Origin: Hymenobacter sp. BT18
GTDB taxonomy: Bacteria > Bacteroidota > Bacteroidia > Cytophagales > Hymenobacteraceae
Assembly (NCBI RefSeq): GCF_012273015.1
Contig: NZ_CP050954.1
Location: 2,768,001 to 2,832,000, forward strand
Length of the DNA stretch: 64,000 nt
Reading direction: 5' to 3'
In this document: piece by piece, positions 52,274 through 58,357 of the stretch
Position numbering within the stretch: the stretch's first letter is position 1
Layout of the letters: the number at the start of each line of letters is the position of its first letter
Translations under genes and position numbers: made by a program
The notes under the pieces: generated by a model
Seen by the model: only the letters and a program-made list of their open reading frames with translations
Told to the model about the DNA's origin: nothing
Database searches by the model: none

Positions 52274-52421
52274 TCCGTACCTTTCAGCATGCTGCTGCCC
52301 CGCACGGGGCCGGCAAGGGTTGGCCTGAGCCAGCATCATGCTCCGCAGCCGGTGAATCATCCTATACTTCGCTGGCAAGTCCCAGGATGGGTAGCCGAGG
52401 GAGACGAGCCAAACCGAGAGA
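52274..52421 (+). ncRNA. Possible structured RNA
   Basis: About 150 GC-rich bases without a credible gene run into a strong terminator. A nested hairpin is visible: CATCCT (52358-52363) pairs with AGGATG (52384-52389), and inside it ACTT (52366-52369) with AAGT (52377-52380). No known RNA family was recognised. Confidence 0.35.
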
Positions 52422-52454
52422 AGCCCGAACGCTGTCCGCGTTCGGGCTTTTTTT
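52422..52454 (+). terminator. Terminator before the 52467 gene
   Basis: AGCCCGAACGC and GCGTTCGGGCT form a perfect 11-bp stem with a five-base loop and a run of seven T. Confidence 0.9.
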
Positions 52455-52466
52455 GTATGTTGGATC

Positions 52467-52757
52467 ATGGCAGAACTAACCCCAAAAGTTTACCAGTTCG
52501 ACGAAGGCACGCTCCAGGTATCGTTTACCCCGCGAATAGAAGAAGGAGAGCCCAATGGCCCCCTGCAGGCAAGGGTGCTGATAAAGGCCACAGGTATGCC
52601 TCCGGGCAAATACAAGGTCGGAGACAGCTGGGTGGAAGAGGTGTATGCAGAGGAGGTATATGCACGCCACCGTTTTGATACATTCTCGCAGGAAGATGCC
52701 GAGTACTGTATGCAGCATCTTTACCTAAACTATTTAAGAAGTGCCGACGACTACTGA
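52467..52757 (+). CDS. Small phage protein, unknown function
   Basis: A 96-residue acidic protein (ELTPKVYQFDEGTLQVSFTP, then VEEVYAEEVYARHRFD) whose codons are AT-richer than the structural genes. Its stop overlaps the start of a tiny membrane protein gene (TGATG). No family recognised. Confidence 0.55.
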   Translation: MAELTPKVYQFDEGTLQVSFTPRIEEGEPNGPLQARVLIKATGMPPGKYKVGDSWVEEVYAEEVYARHRFDTFSQEDAEYCMQHLYLNYLRSADDY

Positions 52758-52909
52758 TGCGCTACTACCCGATGCTCTTCCGCCGCCGCCAGCGCTACCG
52801 GCGCCCACTGCCTGGCTGGGTTCAGGCATTACTCTGGCTGCTACTGGTTGTGCTTTATGACCTAGCCTGCCGCCTGCTGTTTGGCGTGCATACCGAGGTG
52901 ATAGGGTAG
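52757..52909 (+). CDS. 50-residue membrane protein
   Basis: Coupled to the previous stop. The protein starts with a very basic segment (MLFRRRQRYRRPLPGW from residue 6) and has one membrane helix (VQALLWLLLVVLYDLACRLL). A basic inside and a single helix suggest an inner-membrane peptide. A terminator follows within nine bases. Confidence 0.5.
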   Translation: MRYYPMLFRRRQRYRRPLPGWVQALLWLLLVVLYDLACRLLFGVHTEVIG

Positions 52910-52917
52910 AACTGAGG

Positions 52918-52947
52918 AAAGCCCCGACCTACACAGGTCGGGGCTTT
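52918..52947 (+). terminator. Terminator after the 52757 gene
   Basis: AAAGCCCCGACCT and AGGTCGGGGCTTT form a perfect 13-bp stem with the loop ACAC. Confidence 0.9.
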
Positions 52948-53062
52948 CTTTATAAAAAGTGCCAACAGCTAGCCCCAGACTGTGTATTACCGGTGTGAAG
53001 TCCTAGCAGGAACAGCAGGCGTAGGCTGATTGCCAATGCATGTAGCAGAATAAAGCTCATGT

Positions 53063-53157
53063 AATTAGCAAAAACCAATTTGCAATGGCGCAATTTTTAC
53101 ACCCAAAACCTTTGTATTTGCGTTCAAAGGCTTATATTTGCTTTTGCAATGACGCAA
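53063..53157 (+). promoter_or_regulatory. Promoter and paired operators of the ImmA/P63C operon
   Basis: TTGCAATGGCGCAA (53080-53093) and TTGCAATGACGCAA (53144-53157) share 13 of 14 bases and have TTGC/GCAA dyad ends. Between them lie TTTG (53111-53114) and an exact -7 box TATATTTG (53133-53140). AATTAGCAAA (53063-53072) precedes them. The HTH protein encoded next is the likely binder. Confidence 0.65.
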
Positions 53158-53162
53158 ATTCA

Positions 53163-54380
53163 ATGTTCACGGGTAACATGGCCAATAGGTTCGATGATAT
53201 AGATGCCTTACTGCATGGTCTCATGCAGCAGGACAAACCTTCACTGAAGGAGTTGTTCGACAGAAAGGTCCAGGAGTTGGACCTCCCTGTAACGGCGGCC
53301 TGCAAGCTGATCGGAGTACAACACCGGTCTGTGAAAGGGCTGCTGACTGGTGAGCAGAAGATTGTCGATATCACGACGCTCATCAAACTAGCCGAGTTCC
53401 TGCAAGTACCCCAGGAGGAAGTTGTGCAGTTGTATATGCAGGCCGTACAACAGCATAATCCTGTTACGACGATGTCGTTGCAGAAAATCGAGTTCATAAA
53501 AGCGAATTTCGATTTGGCGGCGCTTAAGAAAGCAGGCTTAATTAATAGCCTCTCCGATTATGAGCACATCGAAAACAGGATTACAAAGAGGCTCGGGCTT
53601 AAATCAATTCTTGAGTATAAAAAACCCAATGGTGATGTAGCCTTTAGCTCAGGTGTATTTAATCCGAAAAATGTTCTTACGCGCTCTTTCTGGATTAGTG
53701 CCGCAATAGCTTGCTTCGAAGAAATTGATAACCCATTCCCATATAGCAGAGAAGGGCTGATTAATATTTTTCCTAAGCTAAAGCGGTACTCAACCAATGT
53801 CGATCTGGGTCTCAAGGATGTAGTGAAGCTTTTATACAAAGTCGGCATCACGGTAGTATACCAGCCGCCTATGGCTGGGCTAAAGCTCCGGGGGGCAACG
53901 TTCAACCACAGAGGTAAGCCCTGCATTGTGCTAACCGATTACAAAGGCTTCTACCCAACCTTGTGGTTTGCGCTGGTGCACGAGCTGTACCACGTGCTGT
54001 TCGACTGGGAAGAAATAAAGACGATGAGGTACCACCTGACCGACGATACCAATGACGAGGTGTCCGTTCGGGAGCGGGAGCAAATGGCCGACATGTTTGC
54101 GAGAGAGTATCTATTCTCCCGTGACAAAACCAAGGAAATCAAAAGGTACATTCATGACAGCGAATACATTCGGGAAATTGCTGAAGAAAACCACATTCAC
54201 CCGAGTATTATTTATGCCATGAATGCCTTCGACTTAAGCGGCGATGGTGCGCAGTGGGCGAAGGTTCGATTAATGTCACCACCATTCGAAACAACCATTA
54301 AAAACATCAATGCGCCACTTGACGATGACACACCAATAGAACAACTCTTACATGGGTACAAAACCGCCATTAAATTTTAA
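53163..54380 (+). CDS. XRE-type HTH protein with ImmA/IrrE zinc metalloprotease domain
   Basis: A protein of about 405 residues. The N-terminal 100 residues include an HTH (LPVTAACKLIGVQHRSVKGL then TTLIKLAEFLQVP). The C-terminal half is an ImmA/IrrE-type protease with the zinc motif HELYH (about residue 273) and downstream acids (REREQMADMFAREYLF). Such proteins bind DNA and cleave repressors or antitoxins. An ATG at 53085 is rejected because the promoter and operators lie downstream of it; 53163 or 53178 is the start. The gene is AT-richer than its surroundings and forms an operon with the P63C gene. Confidence 0.82.
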   Translation: MFTGNMANRFDDIDALLHGLMQQDKPSLKELFDRKVQELDLPVTAACKLIGVQHRSVKGLLTGEQKIVDITTLIKLAEFLQVPQEEVVQLYMQAVQQHNPVTTMSLQKIEFIKANFDLAALKKAGLINSLSDYEHIENRITKRLGLKSILEYKKPNGDVAFSSGVFNPKNVLTRSFWISAAIACFEEIDNPFPYSREGLINIFPKLKRYSTNVDLGLKDVVKLLYKVGITVVYQPPMAGLKLRGATFNHRGKPCIVLTDYKGFYPTLWFALVHELYHVLFDWEEIKTMRYHLTDDTNDEVSVREREQMADMFAREYLFSRDKTKEIKRYIHDSEYIREIAEENHIHPSIIYAMNAFDLSGDGAQWAKVRLMSPPFETTIKNINAPLDDDTPIEQLLHGYKTAIKF

Positions 54381-54400
54381 AGAAACCAACTAACATCCAC

Positions 54401-55066
54401 ATGAGAAAAGACGACCAACATCCTCCAGAGGATAAGAAAATTCTCTCCCTGGTAGAGCCAGAGGAGACCAACGCGGAAGCGCCTGTTTCTGCTCAGCCTG
54501 CAGAAGTAGCTAGTCCGGAGATTAGCGAAGAGGCCCGGCTGGAGCGGAACAAGCAGACCATGCTCTTGCTGCTCAGAACCCGCGAGGAGGATGAGAAAGA
54601 TGCCAAGAGCAAGAAGGCTCGTAAAAAGCAGGAAGCCGAGCTTCTAGGCATCGAGGAGAAGTTGTGCCAGCATGTTATGGCACGCAAAGGCCCATACGCT
54701 CCACTCTTCCCTAACGAGGTTCCTTTTTTCGCGGAGATATTCCGGCTTAACGGCTGGGGACATCTTGACCCTACGGACTACCATAAGCCCAAAATCGTCT
54801 CCACTTGGGTGAAGGAGCTTATCTACAATCGGTTTGCAGTTGAAGTTCGGCCTACGTTAGAGGCTGTGAATCCATTAACACCTAGTGGATTCAGACAGTA
54901 TAAGCATTTCGAGTATCTGGATAAGGCTGGCCGAGATAAGGTTGTGCAGTTCCGAGACGAAGCAATAGATGCAATGGGTAAGTGTACCACCTGGTATGAG
55001 TTCCGGCAGCTTATGCACAAACTACATGGTGTACCGTACCAGCTGCGGCTAGACCTGAAGTATTAA
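54401..55066 (+). CDS. P63C-domain protein
   Basis: A 221-residue protein. The N-terminal 95 residues are charged and helical (TREEDEKDAKSKKARKKQEA). The C-terminal part matches the P63C pattern: LFPNEVPFFAEIFRLNGW, VSTWVKELIYNRFAVEV, NPLTPSGFRQYKHFEYL and WYEFRQLMHKLHGVP. P63C domains occur in phage and mobile-element proteins and have no known activity. It follows the HTH-protease gene by 20 bases and is closed by a terminator, so the two form a self-contained unit. Confidence 0.75.
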   Translation: MRKDDQHPPEDKKILSLVEPEETNAEAPVSAQPAEVASPEISEEARLERNKQTMLLLLRTREEDEKDAKSKKARKKQEAELLGIEEKLCQHVMARKGPYAPLFPNEVPFFAEIFRLNGWGHLDPTDYHKPKIVSTWVKELIYNRFAVEVRPTLEAVNPLTPSGFRQYKHFEYLDKAGRDKVVQFRDEAIDAMGKCTTWYEFRQLMHKLHGVPYQLRLDLKY

Positions 55067-55091
55067 GCTTCATATTGGCACTGAGCGAAGC

Positions 55092-55120
55092 GCCCTGACT
55101 ACAATAGTCAGGGCTTTTTC
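55092..55120 (+). terminator. Terminator of the ImmA/P63C operon
   Basis: GCCCTGACTA and TAGTCAGGGC form a perfect 10-bp stem with a three-base loop and a T-rich tail. It may also serve the convergent minus-strand genes. Confidence 0.88.
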
Positions 55121-55124
55121 TTTT

Positions 55125-55307
55125 TCATTTCCTCCGGCCTTGCCATTCCTGGCTCACGTTGTCGCCTCCCTCATCCTGGAAAGCGTCATCGTACTCTGCC
55201 TGCCGTGCATCAAAGTCTGTGTCCTGTGAGCCTTCGTCGTAGCTCACATCCTGCGCCTCATCAAAGTCGGGCTGCTGGTACTCTGGGTCTAGCTTTACAG
55301 TTGCCAT
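55125..55307 (-). CDS. Small, strongly acidic protein next to the integrase
   Basis: A 60-residue protein with 18 Asp/Glu and only five Lys/Arg (DFDEAQDVSYDEGSQDTDFD). It begins 40 bases downstream of the integrase stop on the same strand, so the two may share a transcript. The charge pattern resembles DNA-mimic or inhibitor proteins, but no family is recognised. Confidence 0.55.
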   Translation of the reverse strand: MATVKLDPEYQQPDFDEAQDVSYDEGSQDTDFDARQAEYDDAFQDEGGDNVSQEWQGRRK

Positions 55308-55346
55308 GGGTAAAATAGATTATGTGAAAAAACGGGAAAAGACGTG

Positions 55347-56696
55347 TTAAACAGCATCCCTGTCCTGCTGGCCGAGGATGAGCTGGCGCAGGAGCGCCGC
55401 CTGCTCTGGGTTCTGCATGGCCGTTAGCAGCTGCTGCGCAAGAGTAGGAGGAGCCGCCACCGGCAGGGCCCCGCGCAGCTTTTCGTACTCGGCTGCTATG
55501 CGGGCCTCCCGGATGCGCGAGTAGTGCAGGTTCATCGTCTTCGGATCGTGGCCGGCCATCGAGGCGGTTACTTCATCAGAGAATCCCATATCCCGGATGC
55601 GCTGCGAGAACGTGTGCCGGGCCAGGCCTACCGTAAGCGGCACGCTCAGGTAGCAGACCGCGCTAATGACTTTCAGTTCCTCATTAAAGTGCTGGTTGCT
55701 GAAGCGCGGCAGCCCACCCCGGTACCGGCTCAAGATGGCTTCGGCCTCCGGCAGCAGCAGCATGCTAAACTTCACCTTGGATTTTTGGCGCGTCATGCGA
55801 ATCCATTTCACGCCGCTGGCATCGGTGTGCACGTGCTCCTGGGCATTGAAGCGCATGTAGTCCACATAGGCCAGCCCGGTGTAAGCGCAGAACAGCCAGG
55901 CATCTGCCACCCGGGCCAAGCCTTCGCGGCAGAACTCGGTAGTGGCTAGTAGCTGCACCTCCGCCTCGGGCAAATACAGTGGGTCGCGCTTTTGTATGCT
56001 TACCTGAAATTGGTATTCGGCAATGGTATTGCTGCTGAGCTTGCCCTCGTGGGCGCCGAAGCTGATAATCTGCTGCAGGGTGTTGACGTGCTTACGCGCG
56101 GTGCTGCCCGTGTACTGTTTATGGTCGACGCCCCAACGCTCGAATTTCCGGACCCAGGGCAAGTCCACCGCGGCGGCTAGTAAGCCCGCCTGGCTGGTGG
56201 AGCGCAGGTACTCCTCTAAAACACGCCGGCGTACCCGGAAACCCTTCAGGGTATTTTCCGCCTTGCCCTCCGCCGGCCGGCTGATGTTGGTATAGAACAG
56301 ATCAGCTAGCTCCAGCAACGTGAGGGGCCTCGTGCCGGTGGCCGCTACCTCCCGCTTGATGCGGTCGGCAGTTACATAGGTTGGTCCGTCCTTCAGCCGA
56401 TTCCAGGCCGAGTTGATTTTCGACTTCCATTCCAGCAGCATAGCGTTAGCATCCTGCACCCATTCGCGCTGGGCCTCGGCCCGGTCGGCACTCATGCCTT
56501 TGACGATGGCCTTTACTTCGTGCTTATCAATATCCCACTCGGCCTCCGTGGCTTCGATGCCTGTGGCAATTTCACGGCGCTGGGGGCCGACCTTGATACG
56601 GACATAAATAGGAGCCTTCCCGGTTACGGGGTCGGTCTGGTTGTTCACGCGCCAGAGGAGCGGAGGCTGCATACGGGGCTGTGGAATATGCGGCAT
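55347..56696 (-). CDS. int: Tyrosine-family phage integrase
   Basis: A 449-residue recombinase that inserts and excises the prophage. Parts: an N-terminal arm-binding-like domain (RVNNQTDPVTGKAPIYVRIK), a SAM-like core-binding domain (TLLELADLFYTN to ISFGAHEGKLSS) and a catalytic domain. The Lys (RQKSKVKF), the Arg of LARHTF, the His of AGHDPKTM and the Tyr nucleophile in LHYSRI are present. Box I reads YTGLAYVDYM with Ala for the usual Arg, and the box II His is Gly (VGLARH). The ATG at 56696 is used; the tRNA attachment site is 228 bases upstream. Confidence 0.92.
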   Translation of the reverse strand: MPHIPQPRMQPPLLWRVNNQTDPVTGKAPIYVRIKVGPQRREIATGIEATEAEWDIDKHEVKAIVKGMSADRAEAQREWVQDANAMLLEWKSKINSAWNRLKDGPTYVTADRIKREVAATGTRPLTLLELADLFYTNISRPAEGKAENTLKGFRVRRRVLEEYLRSTSQAGLLAAAVDLPWVRKFERWGVDHKQYTGSTARKHVNTLQQIISFGAHEGKLSSNTIAEYQFQVSIQKRDPLYLPEAEVQLLATTEFCREGLARVADAWLFCAYTGLAYVDYMRFNAQEHVHTDASGVKWIRMTRQKSKVKFSMLLLPEAEAILSRYRGGLPRFSNQHFNEELKVISAVCYLSVPLTVGLARHTFSQRIRDMGFSDEVTASMAGHDPKTMNLHYSRIREARIAAEYEKLRGALPVAAPPTLAQQLLTAMQNPEQAALLRQLILGQQDRDAV

Positions 56697-56719
56697 GGCA
56701 AGGCTTTTAGTTACTAATA

Positions 56720-56743
56720 TAATTAGCAAAGTAACGCTAATTA
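56720..56743 (-). promoter_or_regulatory. Inverted repeat upstream of the integrase gene
   Basis: TAATTAGC (56720-56727) and GCTAATTA (56736-56743) form a perfect eight-bp dyad, 24 bases from the int start. Likely an operator for an excision or repressor protein. Confidence 0.5.
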
Positions 56744-56792
56744 GATTGGTAAGTTGTTTGCCTGCCTGCAGAAATCAGGGGGAAAGGGGGCT

Positions 56793-56830
56793 ACTAACCT
56801 CGGGGCCGAATACTAACCCAGGGCCTAACC
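56793..56830 (+). repeat. Likely integrase arm-type sites, right end
   Basis: ACTAACC at 56793-56799 and 56812-56818 and CTAACC at 56825-56830. ACTAACCCAGG (56812-56822) is identical to the left-end copy at 17139-17149. The nearest lies 94 bases inside the right core. Confidence 0.55.
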
Positions 56831-56921
56831 CCTGGTCAGCAGCTGAAAAAGGGCCAAAACAAAGCCGCCAGCGCATATTGGCTGGCGGCATCCGGTGATT
56901 CTGCTTACTAAAAAACTACCT

Positions 56922-56996
56922 TGGTAGCCCCGGCGGGAATCGAACCCACATCAAAAGTTTAGGAAACTTCTATTCTATCCGTTGAACTACGGGGCC
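56922..56996 (-). tRNA. tRNA-Arg (anticodon CCT)
   Basis: The minus strand folds as a cloverleaf: acceptor GGCCCCG/CGGGGCT (last pair G-U), anticodon loop TTCCTAA with anticodon CCT, a GTGGG/CCCGC-type T-arm with TTCGATT, and encoded ACCA at the 3' end. The 3' 18 bases are the attachment core and come from the phage, so the gene stays whole after integration. Confidence 0.93.
56924..56941 (+). repeat. Right prophage attachment core (attR)
   Basis: Identical to 17064-17081 over 18 bp and lying in the 3' end of the tRNA-Arg gene (T-arm, acceptor strand and first bases of ACCA). Confidence 0.88.
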
Positions 56997-57109
56997 AGGC
57001 TACGCGCCGTTTGCAAAGTAACCGGAAAGTAAAGTGGAACCCAAACCTGCCGAAGCCCCCCCGCCGTATAGGCCCATATTTCTGCCTTCCCCTCCCGATT
57101 TCCTTTTCT

Positions 57110-58300
57110 ATGGGCTTGCTTGATGAACTGCGCACTGCCCGACGACTGGCCGGCCAACGCACCCGCACTGCCGTGCCGGAAACGGCGGCCCAGCCTGCCT
57201 TGCTTTTCATCCCCGATATCAGTGGTTTTACCCGGTTTATCGAAGAATCCGGCAACAACCAGGCCCCTTGGCTGATTGCCGACCTGCTGGAAATTCTCAT
57301 CGAAGCCAACGTGCTGAACATGCAGGTAAACGAAATCCAGGGCGACGCCATCTTGTTCTACCGCCTGGGGCCGCCGCCCACCATTGCCGAGCTGGCCAGC
57401 CAGTGCCGCCGCGTGTTCCTCGACTTCCAGAACTACCTGCGCATTATTGAGCGCGACACGGATTCGGCGCTGGCGGCCGTGGTGCGGGAGCATGCCCTCA
57501 CACTCAAAATCATTGTGCACTACGGGCCGGTACACGTGGCCCGCATCCGGGAGCATACCAAGCTCATGGGCCGCGACGTGATAGTGGTGCACCGCCTGCT
57601 CAAAAACGACGTGGTAGGCAGTGAATACGTGCTGCTGTCGGCCGAGTATCTCGCTACGCAGCGTGCCGCCGCCATCCGTGCGGCCTTTCCCTGGACGCGG
57701 CTGCTGGCTGGCGTTACCAACTACCAGTACCTGGGCGACATTCACTACCAGTACGCCCACCTCACACCTTTGCGTCTGCTGTTACAAGGAGCAGAGCCCG
57801 GGCGCAGCAATGCTGTGCAGGTACGGCGGGTGCTGCCCGTATCGGCGGCCTACGCACTGCGCGTGGTAAGCAACCTGCGGCTGCGACCCAACTGGCTGCA
57901 GGGGACGCACAGCGTGCGGTACGACGTGAGCAAAAGCAACCGCCTGGGCAGCACCTACAACGTGGGCCTGAACCGCGGGCAGGTAGACTTTCAGGCCGTG
58001 CAGCACTTTGTGGGGGCCGAGCGACTGGAGTACGTGGAGAAGATTGCTCACTTCCGCATGTTTCCCAACTCTCTGCTCTTCTTTTTCCTGGAAGAAATAT
58101 CCGATAAAGCCTGCCTCCTGACCCTGGAATTCCGGTACGGCCACGTAGCTGCCACCAGCCGTTTGGTGCGCTTTGGGCAGCTTCGGCGCCTGCACCGGTT
58201 TTTGGGGGCGTCGGTGCATGCGTTGGCGGCCCTGTGCCGCCAACTCACGCGCCCGGGCCCCGGGCCCACGCCGCCTAACCGCACAAAGCCCCGCATCTAA
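57110..58300 (+). CDS. DUF2652 protein: cyclase-like domain plus SRPBCC-like domain
   Basis: A 396-residue protein. Residues 25-190 match DUF2652, which has the class III nucleotide-cyclase fold: FIPDISGFTRF carries the first metal Asp position, EIQGDAILFYRLG the second, and LTLKIIVHYGPV with MGRDVIVVHRLL follows. The Asn usually found in the last motif is absent while the Arg remains, so catalysis is uncertain. Residues 240-380 look like an SRPBCC ligand-binding fold. The ATG at 57110 gives MGLLDELRTARRL. It converges on an HD-PycTM gene. Cyclic-nucleotide production is a possibility, not shown. Confidence 0.72.
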   Translation: MGLLDELRTARRLAGQRTRTAVPETAAQPALLFIPDISGFTRFIEESGNNQAPWLIADLLEILIEANVLNMQVNEIQGDAILFYRLGPPPTIAELASQCRRVFLDFQNYLRIIERDTDSALAAVVREHALTLKIIVHYGPVHVARIREHTKLMGRDVIVVHRLLKNDVVGSEYVLLSAEYLATQRAAAIRAAFPWTRLLAGVTNYQYLGDIHYQYAHLTPLRLLLQGAEPGRSNAVQVRRVLPVSAAYALRVVSNLRLRPNWLQGTHSVRYDVSKSNRLGSTYNVGLNRGQVDFQAVQHFVGAERLEYVEKIAHFRMFPNSLLFFFLEEISDKACLLTLEFRYGHVAATSRLVRFGQLRRLHRFLGASVHALAALCRQLTRPGPGPTPPNRTKPRI

Positions 58301-58301
58301 T

Positions 58302-58339
58302 GCCACGGCCGGCCTCCTGCGCAGGAAGCCGGCCGTGGC
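58302..58339. terminator. Bidirectional terminator between convergent genes
   Basis: GCCACGGCCGGC and GCCGGCCGTGGC form a perfect 12-bp stem, extended inside by TCCTGC/GCAGGA. It sits between the DUF2652 and HD-PycTM stops. Confidence 0.75.
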
Positions 58340-58357
58340 GTTTGGCGGACTGCTCAA

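Larger units (their letters stand above)
17064..56941 (+). mobile_element. Tailed-phage prophage integrated in tRNA-Arg(CCT)
   Basis: A prophage of about 39.9 kb bounded by a perfect 18-bp repeat (17064-17081 and 56924-56941), the right copy being the 3' end of a tRNA-Arg gene. It carries an immunity region, replication genes, terminases, tail, head, fibre and lysis genes, and a tyrosine integrase next to the tRNA. No essential gene is visibly broken, so it may be intact. The long tape measure and gp10-like gene point to a long-tailed virus. Excision would give a circle of about 39,860 bp. Confidence 0.93.

Noticed and set aside
52289..52678. Plus-strand frame through the candidate RNA
   Set aside because: It reads through a perfect terminator and overlaps the better-supported 52467 gene in another frame.
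53085..53162. ATG at 53085 as start of the HTH-protease
   Set aside because: The promoter -7 box and both operators lie at or after this ATG, so transcription should begin downstream of it.
17064..56941. Mu-like transposable phage or conjugative element
   Set aside because: No DDE transposase, relaxase or type IV secretion genes; a tyrosine integrase and tRNA att cores are present instead.
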